Shown here: positions 1 through 11,899 of the stretch, one piece after another
Position numbering within the stretch: position 1 is the first letter of the stretch
Layout: each line of letters begins with the position of its first letter
NCBI RefSeq assembly: GCF_025370935.1
Contig: NC_133473.1
Location: 22,424,939 to 22,488,938, forward strand
Source of the DNA: Choristoneura fumiferana
Taxonomy: Eukaryota; Arthropoda; Insecta; Lepidoptera; Tortricidae
Reading direction: 5' to 3'
DNA: 64,000 bases
Notes under the pieces: model-generated
What the model was told of the DNA's origin: nothing
Seen by the model: only the letters and a program-made list of their open reading frames with translations
The model's database searches: none
Position numbers and translations under genes: made by a program

Positions 1-212
1 ACCTCGGATCCATCATCACTGGCATTAAAACGAAATTCATGAATTTCCACCTCTTAAACACAACTACAAATTATTTGGGCGCTACTAATTATTACTTAAT
101 TTATTTATTTATCCAGACAACAAAGATCTATATATATGTATGCCGCCGGAGCATTAAAGCTAAATTGAAAATACAAACTGAAATATAGATGCACAGAAAA
201 CCAGAAAAATAA

Positions 213-286
213 GACCAGCACTGGGAATCGAACCCAGGTCCTCGGTATTCCGTACCGCGTGCTATACCGCTACACCACTGCTGGTC
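213..286 (-). repeat. tRNA-like sequence (tRNA-derived repeat or tRNA pseudogene)
   Basis: On the minus strand there is a perfect 7-bp acceptor stem (GACCAGC/GCTGGTC), a D-arm TGGTGTAGCGGT with A/B-box resemblance and a full T-arm CTGGG-TTCGATT-CCCAG. The anticodon loop ACGGAAT has C instead of the near-invariant U33, so a working tRNA is unlikely. It most resembles the tRNA-Glu body. Confidence 0.55.
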
Positions 287-3200
287 AACGTTACAGACAC
301 GAATTTCCCCTATGCACCACATATCTCAGCTTGTTTGTTTCTTATAGCTAAATCGATAACTTATCCATCGCCCATCGCAATACTTCGGGGCAGAGGCTTA
401 CCGCCTCCACAGCAGCTCGCCATCGTCCTGAATCTGATCAGTGATCACGCCGGCAAGCTTCATCGAAAACTGTAGCACAATAAAGACAAGGCACGTGTGC
501 TACTATAGTTTTTTTTATCTGGCGGTAAACAGGTGCCGCGCTGAAGACGCTATCTTTATAAAGACGCATTTTATGAAAAAGTTAACAATTGCGTCGATTT
601 GTATAGGTACCTAACCCAGTGCCACCAGAGCCACAATACACACAACTAAGTTTTGTTACGTATATTATGCCAGAGCTGAAGGGAATGTAGTGATTGAGAG
701 AGAACAAATATTATAGTAAACTAACCTAAACTAACACGGTAGGTATATACATCATAACTAAACTGAAAAAATAGCAACACATTAAGTTACAAATAAATTA
801 AGCTGAAGTCACGCACACAAGAGCATGTCAAGCAGTGACAGTGGGATTTTGAGATTTACTCATTCATTTCATTATTACCCTTTTGTGCAATCTGTTTGTG
901 TCATCATTCACTTCAACTTTCGTGGCACTACCTTGTAAATATTTTTGTGGGACCTACAGGGCCTGTACCGCCCGACTAAAGTTAGGTAACTTCTAAAATT
1001 CTTAAACGCAGTTTATAAAAAGCGAAAATTTAAAGATATTTTGACTCAGCAGCCTGAAACCAGTGGTGTTTTTTGATTCAAAGAATTTTCGCGAGTCTTA
1101 CACATTATATATCTGAATTCCAGAATTTTACATAACTAGCATAATAGGTGTAGGTACAGTCAGTATCAGAATGTGCGATTTAGAGTTACAGTGATGTGTA
1201 CTTAGATCATTTTGAATAGCTTTCCCATTTCTGTTGCTGACTTGAACTGTACCTATATAAAGCTATAATGTTAGGTAGGTAGTTTGAAAAAATCTTAGTG
1301 AAAAATTGTCTTCACAACCACTATCACCACTAGATATCAAATTTCCTACGTAATGAGGGAGACGAAGTCAAACTCTATGTAGGTAGGTATATATTTATAT
1401 TTTAAAAACAATTTCGATTTTACTTTTACAGAATTTCATTCAATAAACACTTCACGATCTTGAAATTAAGTTTTAACAATTTTTAGTTTTTCCCATTTCT
1501 CTCACCTTCTTCAATCATTCATTAAAATTGACGGATTCCCGGGGTATACATTAGATGTATTTATTACCCAATGTAGAGACCGCGATAAGTATATCTGTGT
1601 ATCTGCTTTCTAGCATTAGCTTCTATTGTTCGAGCCAGTGTACACGTTGTGTATAAATTCTATTTTGCAAGATTAGTATTTATTTACGCGAGGTACGTGG
1701 TCGTATCCGTGAACGTAAATCTCATTAGCCGAGCGCGGAGCACCGGCGCGGCCGTTGAGTCCAGAGTCTTTGTTCTCTTGCCCATTTACTAGCACTTACA
1801 GCTCGTCTGTTTGTTAATACGTCCTACACCGAATTCGAGTTTATACTCGGAATGTGGGTATATTCCGATCGTTGGGTACCGATAAGGCGGGAAGTGTAAA
1901 TCTAGGCAGGCAGGCTAGGTGGGCAGTCTAAAGCCAGGAACAAGTTTGACTACCTACCTAATGAAATAACACCACTAATAACTTTATAATAACTAACCTG
2001 TATCTCAAAGTTTGTCAATTGTGTTTTGTTTCTTTTCTTTTCTACAATAAAGAATTTACATACATACATAAGTACTACCTAATTGTTATTTTGTAATCAA
2101 TAGTATTGTGTTAAATGTACTAACAAATACTTAAGAAAAAAACACTCAGGAATTTTTGTCTCTACCCTAACGTTACACCTACCCTGTTCTTTCCAAACAT
2201 CGTCACAGTCAGCAATTAATAAGGATGCCCCAGCGAGCGACCCAGCCACCCAATTAGGATCGTCTAACATCTGTCAAAGTAGCCTAGGTCCTGTCAATGG
2301 GTACGGCTGCACTCTCGGCAGACGCCACCCGGCGCTTCAGCCTTGACCGGCGGGCGCGCCGAGCGACGGCCGCCGGACGCACCTACCCGCCTAATTGAAT
2401 TGCCTCATGTGGACCCGTCCACGGTAACGTCTCACTGTACCAATGAGGTAATTTATTAAAATATAACCTTGAGAATGAAGATGTCTATTTTTGTAAATGG
2501 TCTTATGCTTGGAGGGAAATAGACTCGCACTGAAAGATGTTGCTTTCAACATCATGTAGATGTAAAGTTTAGACGGTTGGACGGTTTGTTTGAATACGTT
2601 TCTATTTAGCTTCTTTCTCTCAGATGCACTGGCGCACGCCGGTGACCTGATTGCCTGGTCTAATTCTCAAAAAAACACTAGGCTAAGTGTTCTGTAAATA
2701 TAGGTGGAAACTAGTTAAAATCAAATAAAATGTAACTCAGATCTTTTCGTACGTGTAATTTCTCCGAATAAACTTGTTTGAATAAACTGCGCGCTGCGCG
2801 AGTGAAATTTTTAGTGGAAATTGAACAGTTTTAGTAAACGTAAACGTATAAAACTGTTCTGTAGTTACTAAGTAGTTATGACGATTTCAGATTTCAATAT
2901 CTTGTGCAGATTACAAAGACAGAGAAATTTTGTCGCTATAGTTCAAAATTAATTATTTTTTATTTGCCCTATTTGTAGTGAATTCGCTACCTAGTTTATT
3001 ATCAACCGGGCACTGAACTGCGATGGAAACAGTATATTCTGCGTGATCCACCGTTTTTCAGCATTTAAATATTGATTCTCTGTCTCTTTGCTGATAACTT
3101 CGCAAAAAGTAGAGAACTTATCTCTCTTTCTAAATGCCTAAGTTTGAAAGTGAGCGTTGTTTGCCGTAATCAACACGTGCTAGCATATCTAGCTATGCAT

Positions 3201-3410
3201 TCGACGCGCTCGATGTATGTATCGAATCTTAAGATTCTGTGGAGAACTATGAATATTATTTACTTACAGCACAAATTGATTTTTACAAGCTTTTATTTAG
3301 TTTCTCCTGTCCCGTTGTCTGTCTGTAATCAAATCTTGCAAGTTAAATTTGACCAACTTCCAGAATAAGTAGTCAGATTCACTTGAAATTTAGAATACTT
3401 ATGTATATAA
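287..3410. other. Gene-free stretch, no recognised element
   Basis: AT-rich sequence with no exon-like island. GC/CpG-rich patches at about 1720-1760 and 2310-2395 have no splice-supported reading frame. The open frame at 3072-3368 is not codon-like. Confidence 0.6.
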
Positions 3411-3416
3411 TGATTT

Positions 3417-3720
3417 AATAATAATGTAATGTAGTGTAATGTAATGTAATGTATTATTATGTAATAATGTATGTCTATTTATTTATGTAGTCTTATGTAG
3501 TTATTGCTGTGTAGTATGTCTTTATAACGGTCCGAGGGTTGCCGACGGTGCTGGCTGAAAATCAGCGCTGGGGTGTTCTTAACGCTTCAGCATTATGCTG
3601 AGCCAGTGTCCGATTCACAACCGCAATGACACATACCTTTGTGTTGTTTTTTTTTGTACCTAATAATATTGTTGTCTTATGTTGTGAATAAATGTATTTT
3701 CTTTTTCTTTCTTTCTTTAA
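3417..3720 (+). repeat. TGTAA-rich microsatellite followed by a LINE 3' end
   Basis: An irregular TGTAATG array (3417-3475), then a GC-richer block with a short AATCAGCGCTGG / CAGCATTATGCTGAG pairing, an AATAAA-type signal (about 3686) and a CTTT-rich tail. Related blocks in inverse orientation occur near 11735-11880 and 20215-20430, which supports a dispersed non-LTR 3' end. Confidence 0.5.
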
Positions 3721-4237
3721 ATTGCGTGGCAATAGGTACAATAATCTGGTAATGAAATCCTGGTAGTCCGGCCCGGATCGTTGCCGCAGGACGGAACTGT
3801 ACTAATCGTTGATCGGATTGAATTTGGTATGCAAATGTAGTTTGACAATGCAAGTACAGTCAGCAAAAAAAGCTTGTATTAAAAATGAAATTTTTACCAA
3901 AAACTTATTAAACCGTGGTTCTGGCCCGCAACTCGGCGCTTTGTTAGCGTAAAGTTAACACGTGCGATCATTTTATTGCGAACGCGTATATTTTAAAACG
4001 TAATTATGCGCTTCAGAACATACAATTAATTCGCCGAAAAACTCATTTTACTTTAACACGCGCTGTTGAGAAGCGAAGTCATTTCTGAAAATTAAAAAAG
4101 TCATCCGAACACGGCTTGTTTTTTTTTTGGCATTTTATACCTATACCATGTTATTGTTGGTTTCACATGAAACTACTGTTAGTTCTTGATTTATGAAGAC
4201 TAGCTATTTTTTTTACAAAATACAATCAGCTTAGGTA

Positions 4238-4388
4238 CCATCAGCCAAATAAGTGGTCTATCAATTATTAAACAAGTTTCTATCGACTGAATATGTCGCT
4301 AACGTCGAACTTTCAAGCTGACAGACACGTCTATATAATTGCTTTATGACAGGCATAATTGTAGAACACATATTAATTGGCTGAATGG
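4238..4388 (+). mobile_element. TA-flanked MITE, family CCATCAGCCAAATA (copy 1)
   Basis: Terminal repeats CCATCAGCCAAATAAGTGG and, inverted at the right end, CCATTCAGCCAATTAATATG, with TA on both sides. Same family at 15861-16027 and 56665-56816. TA duplication points to Tc1/mariner-type mobilisation. Confidence 0.75.
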
Positions 4389-4712
4389 TAAATTTTAGCC
4401 CCGTTAACTACATATCTATCTTTAAATATACTGTATAAATATGACTTTGGTGTATTGAATTTACTTACTTTTGTTCCACTGGACGGGTATATTTGCCGAA
4501 AATGGCACCGACCTCGAAGCGATCGCACGCAACCAACGCATCAGGCATTTGGGAACTTGGACAATTTTCATGGATTACTACATTGATACAGCTGCTTGTT
4601 TTTACCTAAGTTTTACCAAAACTGCCTTTACAGTAATTGAAAATCGCTACTTAGCAGGCTGAACCTATTTTGGAATCAAAAATGTAACATCATCAGCTAA
4701 ATCGTCAATAAA

Positions 4713-4817
4713 AACTTAATAATAATAATTAAAAACTAATATAAATCTAAAAAGGCCCTTTTTTAAAAGGGACCTTTTTTAGATTTATATTAGTTTTTAA
4801 TTATTATTATTAAGTTT
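4713..4817. repeat. Near-perfect 50-bp-arm hairpin
   Basis: The left arm AACTTAATAATAATAATTAA is mirrored by the right arm TTAATTATTATTATTAAGTT, and pairing continues inwards through AGATTTATATTAG to a short GGCCC/GGGAC centre. Probably a foldback MITE. Confidence 0.8.
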
Positions 4818-4962
4818 TAATTGTTTAAATCATTTATTATGTAAAAATATAATTAATTATGAAAAAAAACGTCAACATTATGAATTGTTTTATTGTAAAC
4901 TTTTTGAGTGTACTCGTATCTATTCTTCATCCTATGTGTTTGCCACATTTTGCCTCTACATA

Positions 4963-5310
4963 CCGGGTGTGGCCTGTAATACGAGCAAATAATCAAAACA
5001 TAGATCGTACTCATCAAACTGAACAACATTAGTTCAGCGACTTTGAAAAATAATACTGTCTTTAGTTTTTTCTTTTTTCATACAAATTAAATACTGCTAT
5101 CAATGTACGCCATCCTAGAACACAACTGACGTCGCCTGTCACGCTATAAACAACAAGCATTTACATTGCTTCTTCGAATAAACTTTAAAGTGTAATAAAA
5201 ATGAAAAAACGAATTATAAGTATTTAAAAGTCTCTGAACTATAATGTTGTTTATTTTGACGAGTATGGTCTATGTTTTAATTATTTGCTCATATTACAGG
5301 CCACACCCGG
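4963..5310. mobile_element. TA-flanked MITE with ~57-bp inverted repeats
   Basis: Ends CCGGGTGTGGCCTGTAATA at the left and its inverse (TATTACAGGCCACACCCGG) at the right, homologous for about 57 bp with a few mismatches; TA at 4961-4962 and 5311-5312. 348 bp, no coding capacity. Confidence 0.85.
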
Positions 5311-6297
5311 TATAACTAGAAAAAAAAACAGAAAATATTAACTTGCAAATTAATCATAAATCTTGTATGCCCTTGTAGGTATATATGTGTACTCTTGCGA
5401 CATTTAATTTTGTGTTGTTAAAACAGTCCTTGGATCTTAGTAAAGGTTTTAGCATAGGTACCTACTTATTGTTTGTTAACGTCGAAGAGTAAACAACACT
5501 TTGTTGATCAAGTCTATACCGAAACATTTGTCTGTCTGAATAACTATTAATTATTTAGTATTCAAACACTAAACGCTCAATTTGTGGACTACATAAAATT
5601 TCTTAGCAAAATAAACCAAGTTCCTGTACTGAGCAGCATTTTTTCCTGCTGCGGCCTGTTAGTTACTATATGGGTAGGTGTACGTAACGCGAACAAGGGG
5701 TTTCTCTACAGGCAAAATATCGTTATGTTGCACCCTGATACAATCGATATCGAAACCTTACTGTCACCTTCACCACCCCAGTCCTATACGTCTCGGAATG
5801 AAAGGGCTTGGGAACTTCATACACGCCATCGAATTGACAAGATTTAATTTTTTTAACACCTGTAAATTACTACAGGAATCGAAAGAGTTATGCCTCCTGA
5901 ACATGGGAAAATATTTATTATAATTGATTTCTCCATATTTCAAAAAATACAAAAAAATCAAAAAATATGGCTGAATTTGCCAACACTACGACAGTATAGA
6001 TATGTTTCCTTTGCCTTTTTCACCAGAAAAAGGAGCTGTCATAATTTTGACAACGTCTCTATGCAACGTCTACGTCAGATTTACGTGATCTTTTTTTTAA
6101 CAGACTAGACAAAAGTAATGGATCTATTGTGTCGTAGTTTTGGAGTTATGCCCTTTTAGAATAAGCACATTCTTAAAAAAAATGTAATAAATTAAATTAA
6201 TAGTTGTAGCGAAATTTTAAAAATATCAGCGTTTTTCTCTTTCCAAACAGAATACAGAGAACGAATCAAATTATAGTCTTAGAAATATGAAATCTTG
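5311..6297. other. Gene-free stretch
   Basis: AT-rich. Overlapping open frames around 5584-6108 lack codon bias or domain motifs. Nothing else recognised. Confidence 0.5.
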
Positions 6298-6473
6298 TCA
6301 ATTGCTTCGCAGATTCCTACGATGTTTTCCTTCACTGTAAAGCTCTTGGTACCTAAATTCTAAATGTAATTTCGCACATTAATTTTGGAAAAACTCAGAA
6401 ATGCAAGCTCGGATTTGAACCCATGATTATCTGCTTAAGAGGCCACAGCTCAAACCACTAGGCCACCACGGCT
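6298..6473 (-). mobile_element. SINE-A (tRNA-headed), 5' part
   Basis: Inverted copy of the head GCCGTGGTGGCCTAGTGGTT and T-arm-like GGGTTCAAA region found intact at 44151 and 51797; lacks the 3' third. Confidence 0.8.
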
Positions 6474-6733
6474 TGTAGCTTACTGTAGGGGTAGGTGCGT
6501 CTGGCCGCGCCCTCTTTAGCGCGATAACTCTTGTCAAGTTATGGTGCTTTCCCACGCAATAACTAACAACCGATTATGTCATAGCTTTATGTGAGTACGC
6601 TTATTAAGGGCCAATTTGCCATTGAAATATGTCCATCGATGGTCCTTTGGCATAAATTACCTACTCATAAATTATTCAACCACAAGGGACGATTAGGTAA
6701 ATTAAATCGTTCATCCATAGTCGGCTGCAGGTA

Positions 6734-6864
6734 CAGTCACCAGCACCAATATGTGACACAACCAGCTTGCATAAATATCTGATACGAGTCTATTTCTAGG
6801 GCCGGAAGGACGTGTCAGATATTTTTGCACGCTCCGCTGTGGCAGATATTAATGCTGGTGACTG
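6734..6864. mobile_element. TA-flanked MITE, family CAGTCACCAGCA (copy 1)
   Basis: Termini CAGTCACCAGCA and TGCTGGTGACTG, TA on each side, 131 bp. The copy at 50809-50939 is nearly identical, so the family was active recently. Confidence 0.88.
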
Positions 6865-6881
6865 TACATTTGCCATCAATG

Positions 6882-6985
6882 AAAGAAAGAAAGAAAAAAC
6901 ATTTATTCATGACATTATTACACAAAATTATGTACTATAGGAAGTATAGAATGGGCAATGGGTTCAGCTCTTAACGAACTGCCCG
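6882..6985 (-). repeat. LINE 3' end fragment with GAAA-repeat tail
   Basis: GAAAGAAAGAAAGAAAAAAC followed by ATTTATTCATGACATTATT: an inverted LINE tail like those near 20235 and 62510. Confidence 0.45.
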
Positions 6986-7539
6986 AATGATTTTAATTAT
7001 ATTAAAGGCCTTAAATTAAAAACAAACGGTTGTTGATATTATACCTAATAATTAATACCAGTAAAGCGCGCGTGCCCGCCCATTTAACCCAATTAAGAAT
7101 TGTTGTATTCGTGTGCGATGGCTCGGGTAATATTAAAGTTAATTTAGTTGAAGCAGACGACGTAACAGGCGAATAAAAACAAAGCAGTTCGTCGACCTCT
7201 CCAGTACCTAAGTAGTAACAAACGTGAATTATGCAAGTCTGTTTCTTCGTTACGCGGTGCCTGGGACAGGATTGTTTTAAGATGGTCTCGGTCGATAGAG
7301 CTACAACTGGTGATTATTTTTACAGGCTTTTTTATCCTTTGTGACGTTTATACGCCAAGTGTTTAAGAACTCTTTGTATAAAACATCTTAAAGCCTTAAT
7401 AATTATTTGAAATTCTGAGATAAAAAAGGACAGAGAGCGAGAAGACAGTAACATTTATCTGCATACACAGAAAAATACATTAGGCGGAAAAAATAAATAA
7501 CTAGCCAAACCAACAAAAATTTGGAAAACCCTGGACTTT

Positions 7540-7862
7540 GGCACTTCAAAGTTCTATATCTCAAAACGGCTCAACCGATTTTGATGAAACGTCTAAAAAA
7601 AACTGATTTCAAATTTAATTAAAACCGCATTCTAATCGGTTCACCCATTTAAAAGCTACGGCACCACAGACAGACACACACAAACACATATAGCGGTCAA
7701 ACTTATAACTGTTGTGTTTCGGCGTAGAGAGTAAGACAGCCGGTGAAATTACTGGCACTTGAGGTATCCCATCTTAGGCCTCTAGGTTGGTTTATGAGCG
7801 GTGGTGATCTCTTACCATCAGGAGACCCACTTCCTCGTTTGCCAACCAGTAGATTAAAAAAA
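7540..7862. repeat. Two common lepidopteran interspersed-repeat fragments
   Basis: 7540-7725 resembles 43790-43935 (AACCGATTTTGATGAAAC, then GCCACAGACAGACACAC and GTCAAACTTATAAC). 7725-7862 is the inverse of 14256-14450 (CCGGTGAAATTACTGGCACT, GGCCTCTAGGTTGG, GGTGGTGATCTCTTACCATC). Family names not assigned. Confidence 0.6.
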
Positions 7863-8904
7863 GAGTTACATAAAAACCTTTAAAAAACATAAATAACGTC
7901 TTTCAACAACTCCCTCTTGCATTATTAATAGAAAAATAATAAGTAATCGGTTACTGCATAATAGAGAACTTTTGAAGCTGCATTAATCGTAATGAGCGAG
8001 CGTTATGACGTGCCCCAATTACCATGATTCGTGTCAGTTATTTTAGTCAGCGCTAATTAGGAGATGGCATGTCATGCCCCGCCTCGTCGGGGGCATCCTT
8101 CAGCCTTCCTGCACAACTGCTCTTCAAAATTACGACGAATTACCTACATGAATTTATGGTATCAAAAACCATCAACGAATAATCTCGATCGGAAAAATTA
8201 AGATAGCGTCAACAGACAATCGACTAAGAAAATTGCCGAACGTAGAGCTAGACGGAAAACGATTGTGTCGATACGGTATCGTACCTACTCTATTTTTCTC
8301 TGTGGCTATAATTTCCAGCTGAATGATGAATATGAAAACTATTTATATTTGTAAAAAAATATTTAGCAATGTATCTGGACGAGGCCTAGGACGTTGGTAG
8401 TTATCAACATAAATAATCCGGAAAATTTCATCAGATCCTTGGCTTAAATCTCTATATACCTGTGTTTTCTGTACTTACTGCTTACTATGTGTTGAAGTTC
8501 AATAAAGAGTTTTTGGAATGTATTGTTATTTTGACTGATATACCTCTGTAAAAGTTCGTCAATTTTTTTTACTGTGGTTTCAGTCGTGACTTGACGCGGT
8601 ATTCGAAAGAACAAGAAAAACATTTATGTACCTTATACTTACAGGTATTTTTAGCCAAACTAACCCTATCAGTTGCCTTACTTATTTCGGATTAATTTAA
8701 AAACAACTTGTATATTCTTTCGTTTGCTTAAAGCTGTGCAATCTGAAAACTAAACCGAGCCCCCATTCTTGGCGTGGAGAAAAGCTCAAGGACACGGCAC
8801 TTAACGGGTTAAACAAACTGCGCGTGGCCAAGGGCGGCGGGCTCCCAGAGCGCAGACTAATCAGACAGACAAATAAACACTTTATACACACATATTTACT
8901 CCTA

Positions 8905-9140
8905 ATGCTAGCTTTTGCCCGCGACTTCGTCTTGTGTATTGTGTGGAATTTGGTTATTACTCGCTGTTCCCTCGGGAACTGTGCATATTTCCGGGATCAA
9001 AAGTAGCCTATGTCACTCTCGGGCCCATAAACTACCTCTATGCCAAAAATCACGTCGATCCGTTGCTCCGTTGAGGCACGAAAGAAGAACAAACATACAA
9101 GCACACACACTTTCACATTTGTAATATTAGTGGGATATAG
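8905..9140 (-). mobile_element. Non-autonomous Helitron-like element
   Basis: Inverse of the pattern at 58877-59105: GCTAGCTTTTGCCCGCGACT at one end, and TTTGTAATATTAGTGGGATA at the other. The internal CCGGGATCAAAAGTAGCCTA phrase is typical of Lepidoptera-wide Helitron-derived repeats (family assignment from memory). Confidence 0.6.
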
Positions 9141-10470
9141 AATTCATTGCCTTACTCCTAGCAAATCTCTCTCTCTGGTTCTTCTCTCCGTAATGCTTAA
9201 TCCAAGTAAAGTTTTCGTTTAGACATTTACTCAAAAACTAGCTTACCTACGAGTATAGCGTGTAGATCTAAATATCTAAGTTCGTATTACTATTTCTTTT
9301 ATTGTGTGCATACATTTACGAATTTCTTTGTACACATTGAAACCAACAAATTCCACGTTTATATCGAGTTATCTGCTGATGCCCACCACCTGACTATTTC
9401 AGGGCGGCTATTGTTCGATTTGATTTGTGTATCGTTCCATGCTTTACGCGATGACGTCACGTCGAGGAAATATTTGAGCTTGTTGGTAATCAAATTGTAT
9501 ACAGAGCTGCCAGAGTTAATTTAGAAATTGGTGTAATTTGGTAGACTTCGGAGAGCTGACGTCAGTGTGAGACCAAGCGTCTTAAGCTGTCCGCTACTAC
9601 TCTTCTATACCTTACATTCGAATACCACATTATAACAAGTTTTCCCTATAGTTTCAGTAGTTTTCACAGTATAGACGTCTAGACAGAGCAATCGTGCGGG
9701 GCGTGAGGGGTGAGACGCGAGTGGGAGGAGCCCCAGCTGCATATTTCCGTTCTGAGTAGCTTGGGACAAGTCTTCTAAATATCTCTACAGATCCAGTTTA
9801 TATTTAGACTGTCAAATAAAATGGCACCCAATGGCTGCCCAACCTTACGTATTCTCATCGTCTATCGGTGTCTCTAGCGATACCAGAACAGGGTCTGGCT
9901 GAACTTTGGTGTGCAGAGTGGTAATGCGGCGAGCTTCCTGGGAACTATGCCCCAGGCTGGTCCTCCACTCAACCCGTGGCCCGTAGGTCGCATGCGGCCC
10001 GCCGAGCGTCTGTGTAAAATTGATAACGATTGTCGACCATTTGACTTAAAATTTAAGCCCACTGCAAAATTGATATGACTCGTTTGTGGCTCATGCAGAA
10101 AGGGTTGAGTATTGCTGGTCGATCTGACTTGCTTGTATCTGTGTGAAAACGTATTTTAGAGTTTTGCACGCTTTTCTTAGTTTAGTTTTACTTCGTTTTT
10201 TTAAACTGTAGATATATTTACTTTATACGTATCTTCTCAAAAAACATGATTTAGCAAAACAAAAGAATCTGATTAAAGTTTGATCGCACAAGTGTACTTA
10301 TGCAATAGTCACCCGTGATCAAATGATGTTTTCCGCTCCCAAAGCCGCCCGGTTTCCGGCGCAATGGCCGTGACCGCGGGAAAGTGCGTGCGCGCCGCTG
10401 ACGCTAAACTATACTAATACTGTTCACTATGCGTATACGTACGTATAGTATAAGTAGTTAACAAATAAAT
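9141..10470. other. Gene-free stretch
   Basis: No exon or element recognised. A moderately GC-rich block at 9870-10020 has an open frame (9874-10062, minus) without domain motifs or splice support. Confidence 0.5.
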
Positions 10471-10602
10471 CATCCCAGCCTATATACGTCCCACTGCTGC
10501 GCACAGGCCTCCTCTCAGGATGAGAGGGCTTGGGCCCACACACACCATTGAATTTCTTCGCAGGTTTTTGCTGGTTTCCTCACAATGTTTTCCTTCACCG
10601 TA
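10471..10602 (-). mobile_element. SINE-A, 3' part
   Basis: CATCCCAGCCTATATACGTC, then CACTGCTG and AGGCCTCCTCTCAGGATGAG: inverse of the SINE-A 3' end. Confidence 0.85.
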
Positions 10603-11250
10603 AAAAAAGAAATGAGAATGAGTTTTAATCAATGTAAAAAAGAAAGATAGACAACGTGTGATATCCATAAGAACATAAATTTTTGGGACCATTTCGTGAC
10701 TCAACTCTTTTTGTTGCTTAATTTTAATATCGTTATGTTACGCTACGCTACTTTCTCACGAATTAAGTAATGATTTCTTTCATTCTATCTTTTAAATTAA
10801 CAATAGATTTAACTATTGAGAGCCGTAAACTGAATTAAAACGGACCTTATGAGCACTATGGTATGTACCTGTTTAAAATCCGCTTCTCACAATATACATA
10901 ATGTAATGAAGGCCGCTCAAATTACATGTGCGTTTCTCGCAATGCCTTTCGACTTTTTTCCTCTCAATATGGCAATCTGAAGAGCAGGTTAACTTTGCTT
11001 GCAACCTGCTTGGCAAGATGGACATGTTCGCCTTGCGCCTGCGCACCGGCTATGCGCCGAAGAAACTGGATCCAGCCGAAGCTGTGCCCTGACTAGTGAC
11101 CTAAATTGCGAAGGACTATTTTATTACATTGTACACTCGAATTGTTTCTTAAAGATAATGAGGTTTTCAGTACTCTGCACCTGTAAGTAATTAGCAGAAA
11201 AATAATATATTATAGACAGTTTCGCCTAGTTTGCGGTTACCTTGTGATAT

Positions 11251-11389
11251 TGTGACTTTGTGATAGTTAACTACACTACAATATACACATTGAGTCTTTA
11301 CTGAACACGACATACCTTACAAACGATTCTGAAAAAATATACATTGAGAACATATTTGCCAGGTACCTGAGTAACTGGCGGTCTATTGC
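11251..11389 (+). repeat. Dispersed repeat: empty-site paralogue of 15743-16054
   Basis: About 90% identical by eye to 15743-15860 plus 16028-16054, but without the 167-bp MITE; reads straight through CCAGGTACCTGAGTAACTGG. Confidence 0.8.
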
Positions 11390-11709
11390 TACAAAGCGAT
11401 TGATAATGGCTCTACAAAATTATCTTAATGTTCGTGAGCATCTTTTGGGCTATTTATTCAGCATCACCGCGGGCGCATGCGAGAGTGAATGCGCCACTCA
11501 CGCGCAGCGCCTTGGCCCGAATGTTCCCGGCGATCGGATGTCGATCTACAATGTATGAACAAACGAACGTGAGAATTCACAAGCAGATAGGTACTTACTT
11601 ACGAGTATTAGCTAATGTCGAAAATATTTATTCAATTATATCCAAGGTAATTAAACGCAGCCTTGAGTAGGTATTGCGAGACGTCAAACGTAAGGTATCT
11701 AGGTGTCTT

Positions 11710-11731
11710 TGAGAGAGAGAGAGAGAGAGAA
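11710..11731. repeat. (GA)n microsatellite
   Basis: Eleven GA units, directly before a LINE-3'-end-like block (11735-11890, inverse orientation). Confidence 0.95.
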
Positions 11732-11899
11732 ACATTTATTTACACATATTCGATACACATTAGACGGAAAGAATTAAAAAAACGAATAGTATAAAGTGGG
11801 CCCCACAGCATAATGTTACGGCAAGCCGCAACGCTGTTTTTCAGTGGGACCCATATTTAAAAACTAAAACATATAAGAACATACAAACACTATGACGAC

